Source: Marinoscillum sp. MHG1-6
GTDB lineage: Bacteria > Bacteroidota > Bacteroidia > Cytophagales > Cyclobacteriaceae
DNA length: 64,000 bases
Assembly (NCBI RefSeq): GCF_024714475.1
Contig: NZ_JAMZMI010000002.1
Coordinates: forward strand, 558,001 to 622,000
Direction: 5' to 3'
Shown: piece after piece, positions 45,954 to 53,324 of the stretch
Layout: every line of letters starts with the position of its first letter
How positions within the stretch are numbered: position 1 is the stretch's first letter
Notes under the pieces: model-generated
Databases searched by the model: none
Told to the model about the DNA's origin: nothing
What the model saw: only the letters and a program-made list of their open reading frames with translations
Translations under genes and position numbers: made by a program

Positions 45954-46619
45954 ATGTACCAAAGCCATTTACTAAAGGGTATCATGTTAATCACCACAAT
46001 AATGATGATTAGCTGTAGCCTGAACAAAAAAAAGAATTTTGAACTTCCTGTACTTGGGAGGCCGGAAATAATTGAAAAAGAGGTAAACGGTAAAATTGTC
46101 AAGGACACTGTTGAGCATACCATTTCTGATTTTTCTTTCGTTGATCAAAATGGGGACACCATCACCAATGAAACGTTTCAGAACCAGGTATACATTGCTG
46201 ACTTCTTTTTTACCAGTTGCCCAACCATCTGCCCAATCATGAAGCGTGAAATGTTGCGCGTTTACGAGGCCTATGAAAACAATCCGGAGGTAGCCATATT
46301 ATCTCATACTATTGATCCAAAACATGACAGCGTGGCTGTATTGAAGGCGTTTGCTGAGCAACTGGGAGTAAAGGCCGAGAAGTGGCACTTCGTTACCGGC
46401 AATCAAGACAGTATATACACTATTGGAGAAACGAGTTACATGGTAGTGGCCAATGATGATCCCAACGCTCCGGGAGGATATATCCATAGTGGAGCTTTTC
46501 TATTAGTTGATAAGAAACGCAGGATCAGGGGCGTGTACGACGGAACGGTACCCGAACAGGTGGATCTCCTAATTGCTGATATCAAAAAACTGACTAAAAA
46601 GAACGATGAAAATATTTAA
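45954..46619 (+). CDS. SCO1/SenC-family copper chaperone lipoprotein
   Basis: 221 residues. The N-terminal signal contains a probable lipobox (MMISC, Cys near 20). The thioredoxin fold has the copper-binding TSCPTICPIMKREM (Cys89, Cys93) and the distal His in GGYIHSGAFLLVD. SCO proteins deliver copper to CuA of cytochrome oxidase. It overlaps the cytochrome c gene by 14 bp and follows hemJ by 2 bp. Confidence 0.93.
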   Translation: MYQSHLLKGIMLITTIMMISCSLNKKKNFELPVLGRPEIIEKEVNGKIVKDTVEHTISDFSFVDQNGDTITNETFQNQVYIADFFFTSCPTICPIMKREMLRVYEAYENNPEVAILSHTIDPKHDSVAVLKAFAEQLGVKAEKWHFVTGNQDSIYTIGETSYMVVANDDPNAPGGYIHSGAFLLVDKKRRIRGVYDGTVPEQVDLLIADIKKLTKKNDENI

Positions 46620-47067
46620 TAAGACTTTACTCCTTTCCCTGATCATCCTATTAGCGGCATGCGGAGGAAAAGGCAATAAGGAAACAACTTCAAACGATGA
46701 TGGACTCAACGACCGAAATGAAATCCGTCTAAAGCAATACCAGGTAAAAGGCGCACAACTTTATGCCACTTATTGCGTCAATTGCCACCAGCAAAATGGT
46801 GAAGGACTGGCAAATCTTTTCCCTCCTCTGGCTGGTTCTGATTATTTGCTTGAAGACCTTCCTCGTGCAGCTTGTGTTATCAAAAACGGAGCAACAGATC
46901 CTATCGTCGTGAATGGCAGGGAGTATACCCAGATAATGCCTGCCAATGATCTCACACCACTGGAGATAGCCGAAATACTCACATTCATCACCAATGCATG
47001 GGATAATGGCAAGGGTCTATCCGGAGTAAAGGATGTTGAAAAGTGGTTGACCGAGTGCTCAAATTAA
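46606..47067 (+). CDS. Lipoprotein cytochrome c
   Basis: 153 residues. Lipobox LLAACG with lipid Cys near 19. One heme-c motif, CVNCH (57-61), with a probable axial Met in QIMPANDLT near 105. The class I cytochrome fold fills 45-140. It would be anchored to the periplasmic face and shuttle electrons, plausibly to the copper oxidase served by the SCO protein. The gene overlaps SCO by 14 bp. Its stop overlaps the convergent small lipoprotein stop (TTAA). Confidence 0.93.
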   Translation: MKIFNKTLLLSLIILLAACGGKGNKETTSNDDGLNDRNEIRLKQYQVKGAQLYATYCVNCHQQNGEGLANLFPPLAGSDYLLEDLPRAACVIKNGATDPIVVNGREYTQIMPANDLTPLEIAEILTFITNAWDNGKGLSGVKDVEKWLTECSN

Positions 47068-47459
47068 TTGAGCGCTTCCTGACCTTTAGCGAGAGAGTTA
47101 TTCATCATCTCTGACACCTTTTCAATACCTTTTTTCTTTTTGGTCAGGTATTCTTCCACTTCCTCTTCGGTGCCCTCAAAGTTGGGATCGAAGTTTCGCA
47201 TCCAGTCCATCATGGCTTCATTGGCCAGTTCAATGTTATTAGCAAGCATTTCAAGGCTTTGCTTTGCGGAATCCGTTTCTGCACTTGCCGCCTTCGCCAT
47301 GAGAGCCTTCTTGGCTTTATTCAAATCCCCCATTTTAGGCATCACCTCATCATGAAGATCCATGACCTGATCGAAAAGTGGTTTTTCTGCTTTTTCACCT
47401 GTGCTCGAGCAAGCACCGAGTGCAATTGAAAGGATAGCAATAGCTATAATATTTTTCAT
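47064..47459 (-). CDS. Small helical lipoprotein of the metal ABC operon
   Basis: 131 residues with a lipoprotein signal (SIALGACSS, Cys near 17). The mature part is mostly helical and rich in Lys/Glu/Met: DQVMDLHDEVMPKMGDLNKA, MMDWMRNFDPNFEG and a final SEMMNNSLAKGQEA. Several Met and His residues could bind metal, which is inference. It resembles small Bacteroidota lipoproteins without an assigned role. It is the last gene of the DinB-ABC operon, 4 bp after the DUF3299-like gene. Confidence 0.75.
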   Translation of the reverse strand: MKNIIAIAILSIALGACSSTGEKAEKPLFDQVMDLHDEVMPKMGDLNKAKKALMAKAASAETDSAKQSLEMLANNIELANEAMMDWMRNFDPNFEGTEEEVEEYLTKKKKGIEKVSEMMNNSLAKGQEALN

Positions 47460-47463
47460 TTTA

Positions 47464-47895
47464 TTACTGGATTAATTTGGCGTCCTTCAGGATATACATC
47501 AGCTCATCCATGTTCTTGTCATTGAGAGTAAGCACCCCTTTAACCGTAACTTTCTTAGCTGTGTATTTCACTGTTTCGTCCAAATATACTTCCGCTACAG
47601 ATTCGGGACCTGCTCCTCCACAGAAAAAACATGATGCAATAGGCAAGGAAGAGATGATTAGATGATCCGGCTTGAACATCCCCTCGAATGGAATAATGTA
47701 TCCCGACAAGGAAATTTCTTTTCCCGCCAAGGCTTTTATTGCATTGCTGAATTTTGGAATATAAATCTCACCATAATCATCCTGTGATTTTTCATACTCC
47801 AGCTCTTCCAGGGTTTTCCAATGATTAGTTTCGACGGATTGTGCAGTTCCGATCAGTGTTATTAGAATGGAAAGTATCGTTAAGGTGTATTTCAT
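47464..47895 (-). CDS. Exported DUF3299-like protein
   Basis: 143 residues, signal peptide ending GTA before Gln19. The mature part has ALAGKEISLSGYIIPFEG, a Cys-rich CFFCGGAGPESV motif and KKVTVKGVLTLN, matching the pattern of DUF3299 periplasmic proteins that accompany ABC transporters of possible zinc function. Its start overlaps the permease stop by 4 bp. The paired Cys and adjacent Gly resemble a metal or redox site. No activity is established. Confidence 0.72.
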   Translation of the reverse strand: MKYTLTILSILITLIGTAQSVETNHWKTLEELEYEKSQDDYGEIYIPKFSNAIKALAGKEISLSGYIIPFEGMFKPDHLIISSLPIASCFFCGGAGPESVAEVYLDETVKYTAKKVTVKGVLTLNDKNMDELMYILKDAKLIQ

Positions 47896-49124
47896 GCCTT
47901 TGAAAGTGTTTTAGAGATATCAGTTTTATACGCCAGACCGGCCGGAATGATTGCCGCAAGCATGCCAATAATCAATCCTCCGGTAAGCACCCAGACTTCG
48001 TCATTAACAAAAAAGCTCCATGACAGATTCAGTTTTTCCAAATAGAATGCCAAAATTCCTATGGCAGCATGAGCCAGCACTAAACCTGATATACATCCAA
48101 GTATGGCAATCAGAAGCCCTTCCATCAAAACATGCACAAAAATCTGTCTTCTGGTAGCGCCCATCGATCTCATAATGGCGATATCATATTTTCGATCTTT
48201 CAGAGAATGTAACAAAGCGATGAATACACTGATAGCCGAAATGACCACAATGAGAATACCAATAATATTGACCACATCCACCCCTACACCTATGATATTG
48301 AAAAGTCGTGCGGTCTCATAGGCCGGAGAAGCAGCCTGAAAGTTACCAACCTCATTCACCATCCGAGGCAGCATTACCGCGGCCATCGGTGACCGATACT
48401 TTATCAGAATTGACGTGATCTCTTCTTCCTCTAATTGTTCCTGGCTTACCGCAATACCCAACTTTGGCAAATCAATTATTTCACCCTCATGTTCGCCGGG
48501 CTCCTCTTCATGTTCATGCACATTCCATATCGATGGGATGCTGACCAAAATAAGGTCATCCAGGATGGTACTTGAAGGGGCGAGTATACCCGCTACGATG
48601 ATTGATTGCTCTTCATGCTCTTCACCCTCCTCTGACATGCCATGCTGGCTTTGGAATTGCGAACCCAAATTGAGACCAAGCAGGTTTGCAACATTAGCTC
48701 CAACAACAGCCTTCATATCTTCCTCAAACCACTGACCTGACTGGATCTCTGCTCCATACAGATCGCCATAGGCTTTCGTCGTTCCGACAATTCGATAGCC
48801 ACGGTAGCTGTCCCCTAGCGACATTGGGATAGCCGATTCAATGTATCGATTCCGACTCAGGTTGTTTGCTTCCTTCAATGAGATATTCCCTGTCGGGAAA
48901 TCCACATGGAAAATATTACAAAGTATCAATTGAAGCGGACTCCCTTTCGCCCCAACTACCAGATCTATTCCCTGAGCATTTTTGCTGATTTCATTTTTCA
49001 ATTGAGCGGAGACCAGGAGAATCAATACAACGATTGTCACCCCAAAACTCATCAGCAACCAACTAAGCAAGGTGCTTAATGGCCTGGATAAGATACTCTT
49101 CAAGCTGAGCAAAGGAATATTCAT
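47892..49124 (-). CDS. FtsX/LolC-type ABC permease with His/Glu-rich loop
   Basis: 410 residues, four membrane helices (about 20-40, 280-305, 330-352, 375-400), with the large extracytoplasmic MacB-PCD-like domain between the first two. Within that domain are two acidic His clusters, HGMSEEGEEHEEQ and VHEHEEEPGEHEGE (about 165-215), typical of metal-binding loops and not seen in LolC. It pairs with the ATPase (4-bp overlap). It would move a substrate from the membrane or periplasm using ATP made available in the cytoplasm. Role inferred as metal handling. Confidence 0.88.
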   Translation of the reverse strand: MNIPLLSLKSILSRPLSTLLSWLLMSFGVTIVVLILLVSAQLKNEISKNAQGIDLVVGAKGSPLQLILCNIFHVDFPTGNISLKEANNLSRNRYIESAIPMSLGDSYRGYRIVGTTKAYGDLYGAEIQSGQWFEEDMKAVVGANVANLLGLNLGSQFQSQHGMSEEGEEHEEQSIIVAGILAPSSTILDDLILVSIPSIWNVHEHEEEPGEHEGEIIDLPKLGIAVSQEQLEEEEITSILIKYRSPMAAVMLPRMVNEVGNFQAASPAYETARLFNIIGVGVDVVNIIGILIVVISAISVFIALLHSLKDRKYDIAIMRSMGATRRQIFVHVLMEGLLIAILGCISGLVLAHAAIGILAFYLEKLNLSWSFFVNDEVWVLTGGLIIGMLAAIIPAGLAYKTDISKTLSKA

Positions 49125-49747
49125 AATTCTAGCTTGTTTGAAAAGTGATTTTTAACCCGTTGATCATGAGTAGCAATGACCAGTGTTGCACCATGTTGAT
49201 CTGATTGCCTTTTAAGCAACTCAACCACCTTCATGCAGCTCTCATCATCCAGACTGGCAGTTGGTTCATCTCCAAATACAAATTTGGGATGATTGATCAG
49301 AGCTCTTGCAATGGCAACGCGCTGAGCCTGTCCCTGACTAAGCTGATGTACTTTTCTATGTGCCAATTCAATTAACCCTAAAGAATCCAGCATCTCTTCG
49401 ATGTGCCTGTTGTGCTCTGGTTTCTTCCCCAAAAAAGTAGATAGTTTGATGTTTTCCTTAACTGTCAGGGCAGCAATCAAATGGGGTTTCTGAAATATCA
49501 AACCAACATGTGCTCCACGAAACTTATCCATACGACTGGGTGACAGTTGATTGATTTCCTGAGTATCAAAAATAACACTTCCATTAGTAGGCTTTAGCAA
49601 CCCACTCATCAGATGAAGGAGTGTTGTCTTCCCTGATCCGGAAGCACCCAATATCAGGGAGTGTTCACCATCCGCTACCTGCCAGTCGGGATAGCTGATC
49701 ACAACATTATCGCTGAAGCAATGACTTAACCCGGCAATCTGAATCAT
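49121..49747 (-). CDS. ABC transporter ATP-binding protein (LolD/MacB type)
   Basis: 208 residues. Walker A LGASGSGKTTLLH (about 33-45), Q-loop LIFQKPHL, signature LSQGQAQRVAIARAL, Walker B KFVFGDEPTASLD and H-loop LVIATHDQRV are complete. It energises the permease encoded next (4-bp overlap) and is preceded by a DinB gene (4-bp overlap). Confidence 0.95.
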   Translation of the reverse strand: MIQIAGLSHCFSDNVVISYPDWQVADGEHSLILGASGSGKTTLLHLMSGLLKPTNGSVIFDTQEINQLSPSRMDKFRGAHVGLIFQKPHLIAALTVKENIKLSTFLGKKPEHNRHIEEMLDSLGLIELAHRKVHQLSQGQAQRVAIARALINHPKFVFGDEPTASLDDESCMKVVELLKRQSDQHGATLVIATHDQRVKNHFSNKLEL

Positions 49748-50280
49748 GGAATAAGTATTTTATCCAAAACCCTCTTAATCTGATACTCGTGATGCTTTAG
49801 GTGCGCATTAAAGAAAACGAGCATCGACTTAATATCCGTTCGACCCACGATCGGATGCTTAAAAATCGCCTTTGATAGAAATCTGTCCGGATAATTATTT
49901 AAAAACTCAGCCAGAGCCTTTCTGGTGTTGTACCAATCAATGCAAACATCCTGATAATTCAGTTTGTCCTCAGGCTTTGGAAGCACAGTGGGAGCTTTAT
50001 ATTTTAATCCTGAAATCAAATACCAGTTCACTAATCTCATTTTGAAACGATCAAAAGAACTGCTATCAGGCATCAACACTCCGGCCGAAATTTTCTTCTT
50101 GATATACTGAAGACTCATTTCTTCCGACAAACTGACATGACGCAATACCTGCACCACAGACCAACTCCCCTCCTCTACCTGTACCGTGAGGTAATCATCA
50201 TCAATCTTATCCAAACGTGCCAGCAGCCGGGATTTTCTCTTATCAATCTTATCAAACTCTCTTTGGAGGGTGGAATTCAT
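49744..50280 (-). CDS. DinB-superfamily protein
   Basis: 178 residues, four-helix-bundle DinB/YfiT-like family (LARLDKIDDDYLTVQVEEGS, the WSVVQVLRHVSLSEE block and the late FFNAHLKHHEYQIKRVL). Three His residues at helix positions are the likely metal ligands. Members are thiol-dependent transferases or unknown. It leads the five-gene ABC operon, overlapping the ATPase by 4 bp. TAGGTTG on the minus strand near 50304-50310 is a weak promoter-like box. Confidence 0.85.
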   Translation of the reverse strand: MNSTLQREFDKIDKRKSRLLARLDKIDDDYLTVQVEEGSWSVVQVLRHVSLSEEMSLQYIKKKISAGVLMPDSSSFDRFKMRLVNWYLISGLKYKAPTVLPKPEDKLNYQDVCIDWYNTRKALAEFLNNYPDRFLSKAIFKHPIVGRTDIKSMLVFFNAHLKHHEYQIKRVLDKILIP

Positions 50281-50473
50281 GATTAGCGAATATAAAAGGA
50301 TTGCAACCTAATGATTAAAAATTTATGATAAGTATCGCCTTTTTCTTACAAATGGTTTTTCCTTTATTATCTAAAGTTATCCCTATAAGCACTGCAAGTT
50401 TAATACCTGATAGATAAGTATTTATGAGAAACAGTTTTTGGATTCAGAATGAAAAAAACTATCTTCGATACAA

Positions 50474-50491
50474 GTATGACAGAGGTCATAC
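50474..50491. promoter_or_regulatory. Inverted repeat with GGTCATAC half-site
   Basis: GTATGAC-AGAG-GTCATAC: 7-bp perfect arms, 4-nt spacer, about 140 bp upstream of the antiporter start. It shares its half-site with the palindrome at 50536. Confidence 0.45.
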
Positions 50492-50535
50492 CCCTATAAA
50501 CCACCCTATGTCAGTGCTCGTTTACGAAACAAGCG

Positions 50536-50555
50536 GGTCATACTTAAGCATGACC
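50536..50555. promoter_or_regulatory. Near-perfect 20-bp palindrome upstream of the antiporter
   Basis: GGTCAT-ACTTAAGC-ATGACC: 9 of 10 base pairs match around a CTTAAG centre, 75 bp before the antiporter ATG. It repeats the GGTCATAC half-site found at 50484. This is a probable operator for a dimeric regulator. Confidence 0.5.
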
Positions 50556-50630
50556 ATGACAATTTTATCCAAAATTGCAATATTTTTGAGTTGGATCAAT
50601 CCAGTTACCAAATTAGTCAGGCAGTAAGGT

Positions 50631-51887
50631 ATGCACATATTTGACATCATCGCTTTATTCATATTTTTTGCGGGACTGTTTATTTTCATAAACACGTTTT
50701 TCTTAAAGCTCCCGTCGTCTATTGGTCTCATGATTCTGGCAATTACTTTGTCGGTGATCTTGCTAATCGTTGGAAAAATATTCCCGAGTCTTTCAATTGG
50801 TGCTGCCGAACTTGAAGAGTACGACTATCCGGAGGTACTTTATCAGGTCGTTTTGAGCTTTATGCTCTTTTCCGGTGCACTACAGATTGATTTTAAGAAA
50901 TTATCAAAAGAACGCACACCGGTTCTCGTCCTTGCTACAACAGGAGTACTCATCTCCACGGCGGTCATAGGAACATTAGTGCATTATATGCTGGACTTTC
51001 TGGGTATCGAACTGGATATCCTTTACTGTTTTGTATTCGGTGCTCTTATCTCCCCAACTGACCCTATTGCAGTAACAAAGACTATCAAGAAATTTAAACT
51101 AGCCAAAGAGCTTGAAATCAAAATTGCCGGCGAATCCCTGTTTAACGATGGGGTTGCGGTGGTATTGGCCTTAACACTTTTAGATTTGGCTCATGCCCAG
51201 GAAGATCATGCCCTGAGTGTATTTGAAACAGGGTATATTGTATGTGCAGATATTGGGGGTGGTATCTTCATCGGACTATTCCTCGGCTATATTGGCTACA
51301 GGTTATTGAAATATGTAGATAATGAGCAAGTTCAGGTTGAAATTCTTATCACACTGGCTGTGGTAATGGCTGGTTCATTCCTGGCAGATTTCATACACGT
51401 TTCATCCAAACAAGCCGCAGTAGTAATGGGGCTGGTAATTGGAAATGAAGGACGAGGTGAACACGTTACCAGTGCGGCCGGAGACTACGTTTTTAAATTC
51501 TGGAACCTGATTGAAGAGTCCCTGGCTGCGATGCTTTTTGTATTGATCGGCCTGGAAATGCTGGTGATTCCATGGAGGCTTGACTATTTCGCTGCGGGAT
51601 TCTTTGCGGTGAATATTGTATTGCTTGGACGGTGGTTAAGTGTTTTCATTCCAATAAAATTAATGTCCTTTCAAAGGACCTTTCAACCCAATACGGTCTC
51701 GGTGCTAACTTGGGGGGCTTTGAGAGGTGGTTTACCGATAGCCCTGTCGCTATCATTGATTGATTTTCATGGGAAAGATATCATCGTGACGATGACTTAC
51801 ATCGTGGTGGTATGTTCAGTGCTGTACCAAGGGTTAACCGTACCGCAATTGATGACCGCGCGCTTCAAATCAAACAAGGAGTTCTGA
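50631..51887 (+). CDS. NhaP-type Na+(K+)/H+ antiporter (CPA1)
   Basis: 418 residues, about 12 membrane helices. The CPA1 ion-binding signatures are present: ALISPTDPIAVTKTIKKF (about 138-155) and AGESLFNDGVAVVLALTL (about 166-185), with the conserved Asn-Asp. It exchanges cytoplasmic Na+ or K+ for protons. There is no C-terminal regulatory domain, so this is the short form. Its upstream region holds repeated palindromic half-sites, suggesting control by ion stress. It is followed after 60 bp by the glutaminyl cyclase gene with its own promoter. Confidence 0.95.
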   Translation: MHIFDIIALFIFFAGLFIFINTFFLKLPSSIGLMILAITLSVILLIVGKIFPSLSIGAAELEEYDYPEVLYQVVLSFMLFSGALQIDFKKLSKERTPVLVLATTGVLISTAVIGTLVHYMLDFLGIELDILYCFVFGALISPTDPIAVTKTIKKFKLAKELEIKIAGESLFNDGVAVVLALTLLDLAHAQEDHALSVFETGYIVCADIGGGIFIGLFLGYIGYRLLKYVDNEQVQVEILITLAVVMAGSFLADFIHVSSKQAAVVMGLVIGNEGRGEHVTSAAGDYVFKFWNLIEESLAAMLFVLIGLEMLVIPWRLDYFAAGFFAVNIVLLGRWLSVFIPIKLMSFQRTFQPNTVSVLTWGALRGGLPIALSLSLIDFHGKDIIVTMTYIVVVCSVLYQGLTVPQLMTARFKSNKEF

Positions 51888-51934
51888 TCTAACCTTAAAA
51901 CCAAACTTGAAACTCTGCGTTGATCCAAATCGTT

Positions 51935-51942
51935 TAGATTTG
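51935..51942 (+). promoter_or_regulatory. -7 element of the glutaminyl cyclase gene
   Basis: TAGATTTG is a perfect TAnnTTTG that ends only 5 nt before the ATG at 51948. Transcription would begin at or within a few bases of the start codon, so the mRNA may be leaderless. Confidence 0.45.
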
Positions 51943-51947
51943 CGACC

Positions 51948-53015
51948 ATGAAAATTTGGCACAGCTTTATCGTTATTTTCATTTTTCTTACGGGGATAGC
52001 CTCTTCATGCAGAGACTCCGAATCGACTGGCGACAGCTCAGGTGATTCTCCAAGAATTATCAGAAACACGAAAATCGTTTCTCCTAAAGCGGGAACCTTT
52101 CTGACTATAGGTGACTCTATACATTTCGAGCTAAGCTCCAGACAAACAGCAATCGACTCTGTGCTTATCGAATACGAAGGTGAGGAACAAACATTCAACA
52201 CAACCGCTTTTGAATGGAGAGCCGCCAAACAAAGAACCGGCGCACAAAAGATCAGGGTTCAGGCTTTCTTTGGTGGAGAAAGTGAAACTCATTATCCAAA
52301 AGTTGTTTTCCTTTCTGATGTAGCACCCAAAAAGTATACTTATTCTATTCTAAACACCTACCCTCATAGCAAAACTGCTTTCACACAAGGACTTTTCTTT
52401 ATGGAAGACACGCTTATAGAAAGTACCGGACAAAGAGGAGAATCTTACATCGCCAAACTGAACCAGAAAACCGGAGAAATTTATCAAAAGTATGACATGC
52501 CATCGGATTACTTTGGAGAAGGAACATGTTTCTGGAATGGACAGATTATTCAGCTGACCTATACCTCTCAGCAAGGCTTCGTTTATGATCGACAGATTAA
52601 GCCAATTGGTACCTTTAATTACTCGTATGAAGGATGGGGAATTACGGCCTACAATGATCTGCTTTATATCACTGATGGCTCTCACGTCATTCATTTGATC
52701 GATCCCCGGGATTTCTCGGAAGTGGGAAAAATTGAAGTCTACAATAATGAAGATAAAGTCGATGAGCTAAATGAGCTTGAAGTCATCAACGGACTGATCT
52801 ACGCCAATATCTGGAGATCAGACTATGTGGTGGTCATTGAGCCCGAAACAGGTCGGGTAATGAAAGAAATTGATCTATCAGGATTGTTGACACCTTCAGA
52901 ATACCAAAGTGCAGATGTCTTGAATGGAATCGCATTTAACCCGAATTCAAAAGAGTTGTTAGTGACCGGAAAACTCTGGCCTAAACTCTTTGAGATCGAA
53001 CTTATAGAGCAATAA
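51948..53015 (+). CDS. Glutaminyl-peptide cyclotransferase lipoprotein
   Basis: 355 residues. Lipoprotein signal MKIWHSFIVIFIFL to GIASSC (lipid Cys21). After an Ig-like domain (about 40-115), the five-bladed propeller of the plant-type Glu_cyclase_2 family follows (FTQGLFFMEDTLIEST, GEGTCFWNGQIIQL, INGLIYANIW). It converts N-terminal Gln of exported proteins to pyroglutamate. The many Gln +1 signal cleavage sites in this window make this biologically sensible. The SCP2 gene lies 10 bp downstream. Confidence 0.88.
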   Translation: MKIWHSFIVIFIFLTGIASSCRDSESTGDSSGDSPRIIRNTKIVSPKAGTFLTIGDSIHFELSSRQTAIDSVLIEYEGEEQTFNTTAFEWRAAKQRTGAQKIRVQAFFGGESETHYPKVVFLSDVAPKKYTYSILNTYPHSKTAFTQGLFFMEDTLIESTGQRGESYIAKLNQKTGEIYQKYDMPSDYFGEGTCFWNGQIIQLTYTSQQGFVYDRQIKPIGTFNYSYEGWGITAYNDLLYITDGSHVIHLIDPRDFSEVGKIEVYNNEDKVDELNELEVINGLIYANIWRSDYVVVIEPETGRVMKEIDLSGLLTPSEYQSADVLNGIAFNPNSKELLVTGKLWPKLFEIELIEQ

Positions 53016-53025
53016 CCCCAAATCT

Positions 53026-53322
53026 ATGACACTACAGGAAGCAACCCAAAAAGTTACCGAGCTCGCGGAAAGGAACCAGGCTAAGTTGCAGTCGAAATTG
53101 AAATTCCAGTTTCCGGAGGGTGTTATTTTTTTAGATGACACTGCCTCCCCAACGACCGTGAACAATGACGATCTGCAAACACCCTGTACGATCATCATGG
53201 ACCTCAATAATTTTGAAAAACTGCTGGAGGGTGAGCTTAATCCAATGATGGCTTTTATGATGGGAAAAATGAAAATCGATGGAGATAAGGCCGTTGCCAT
53301 GAAACTGGCCTCCATACTCTGA
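53026..53322 (+). CDS. SCP2 sterol-transfer-domain-like protein
   Basis: 98 residues, essentially a single SCP2 domain (FQFPEGVIFLDDTASPTTVN, then CTIIMDLNNFEKLLEGELNP and MAFMMGKMKIDGDKAVAMKL). These proteins bind hydrophobic ligands in a small pocket. The ligand is unknown. It is 10 bp after the glutaminyl cyclase gene and probably cotranscribed. It is convergent with the PorU-like gene with a 2-bp gap. Confidence 0.85.
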   Translation: MTLQEATQKVTELAERNQAKLQSKLKFQFPEGVIFLDDTASPTTVNNDDLQTPCTIIMDLNNFEKLLEGELNPMMAFMMGKMKIDGDKAVAMKLASIL

Positions 53323-53324
53323 TC

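Larger units (their letters stand above)
50281..50630. other. Divergent region between DinB operon and antiporter
   Basis: 350 bp with no convincing gene. A 67-codon frame (50424-50627) ends 3 bp before the antiporter start, but its composition is odd. The region instead contains two inverted repeats built from the half-site GGTCATAC (50474-50491 and 50536-50555), listed separately. Confidence 0.6.

Noticed and set aside
50424-50627. 67-codon frame just before the antiporter
   Set aside because: It has odd composition, no promoter, and is crossed by two palindromic operator-like repeats; it is treated as non-coding.
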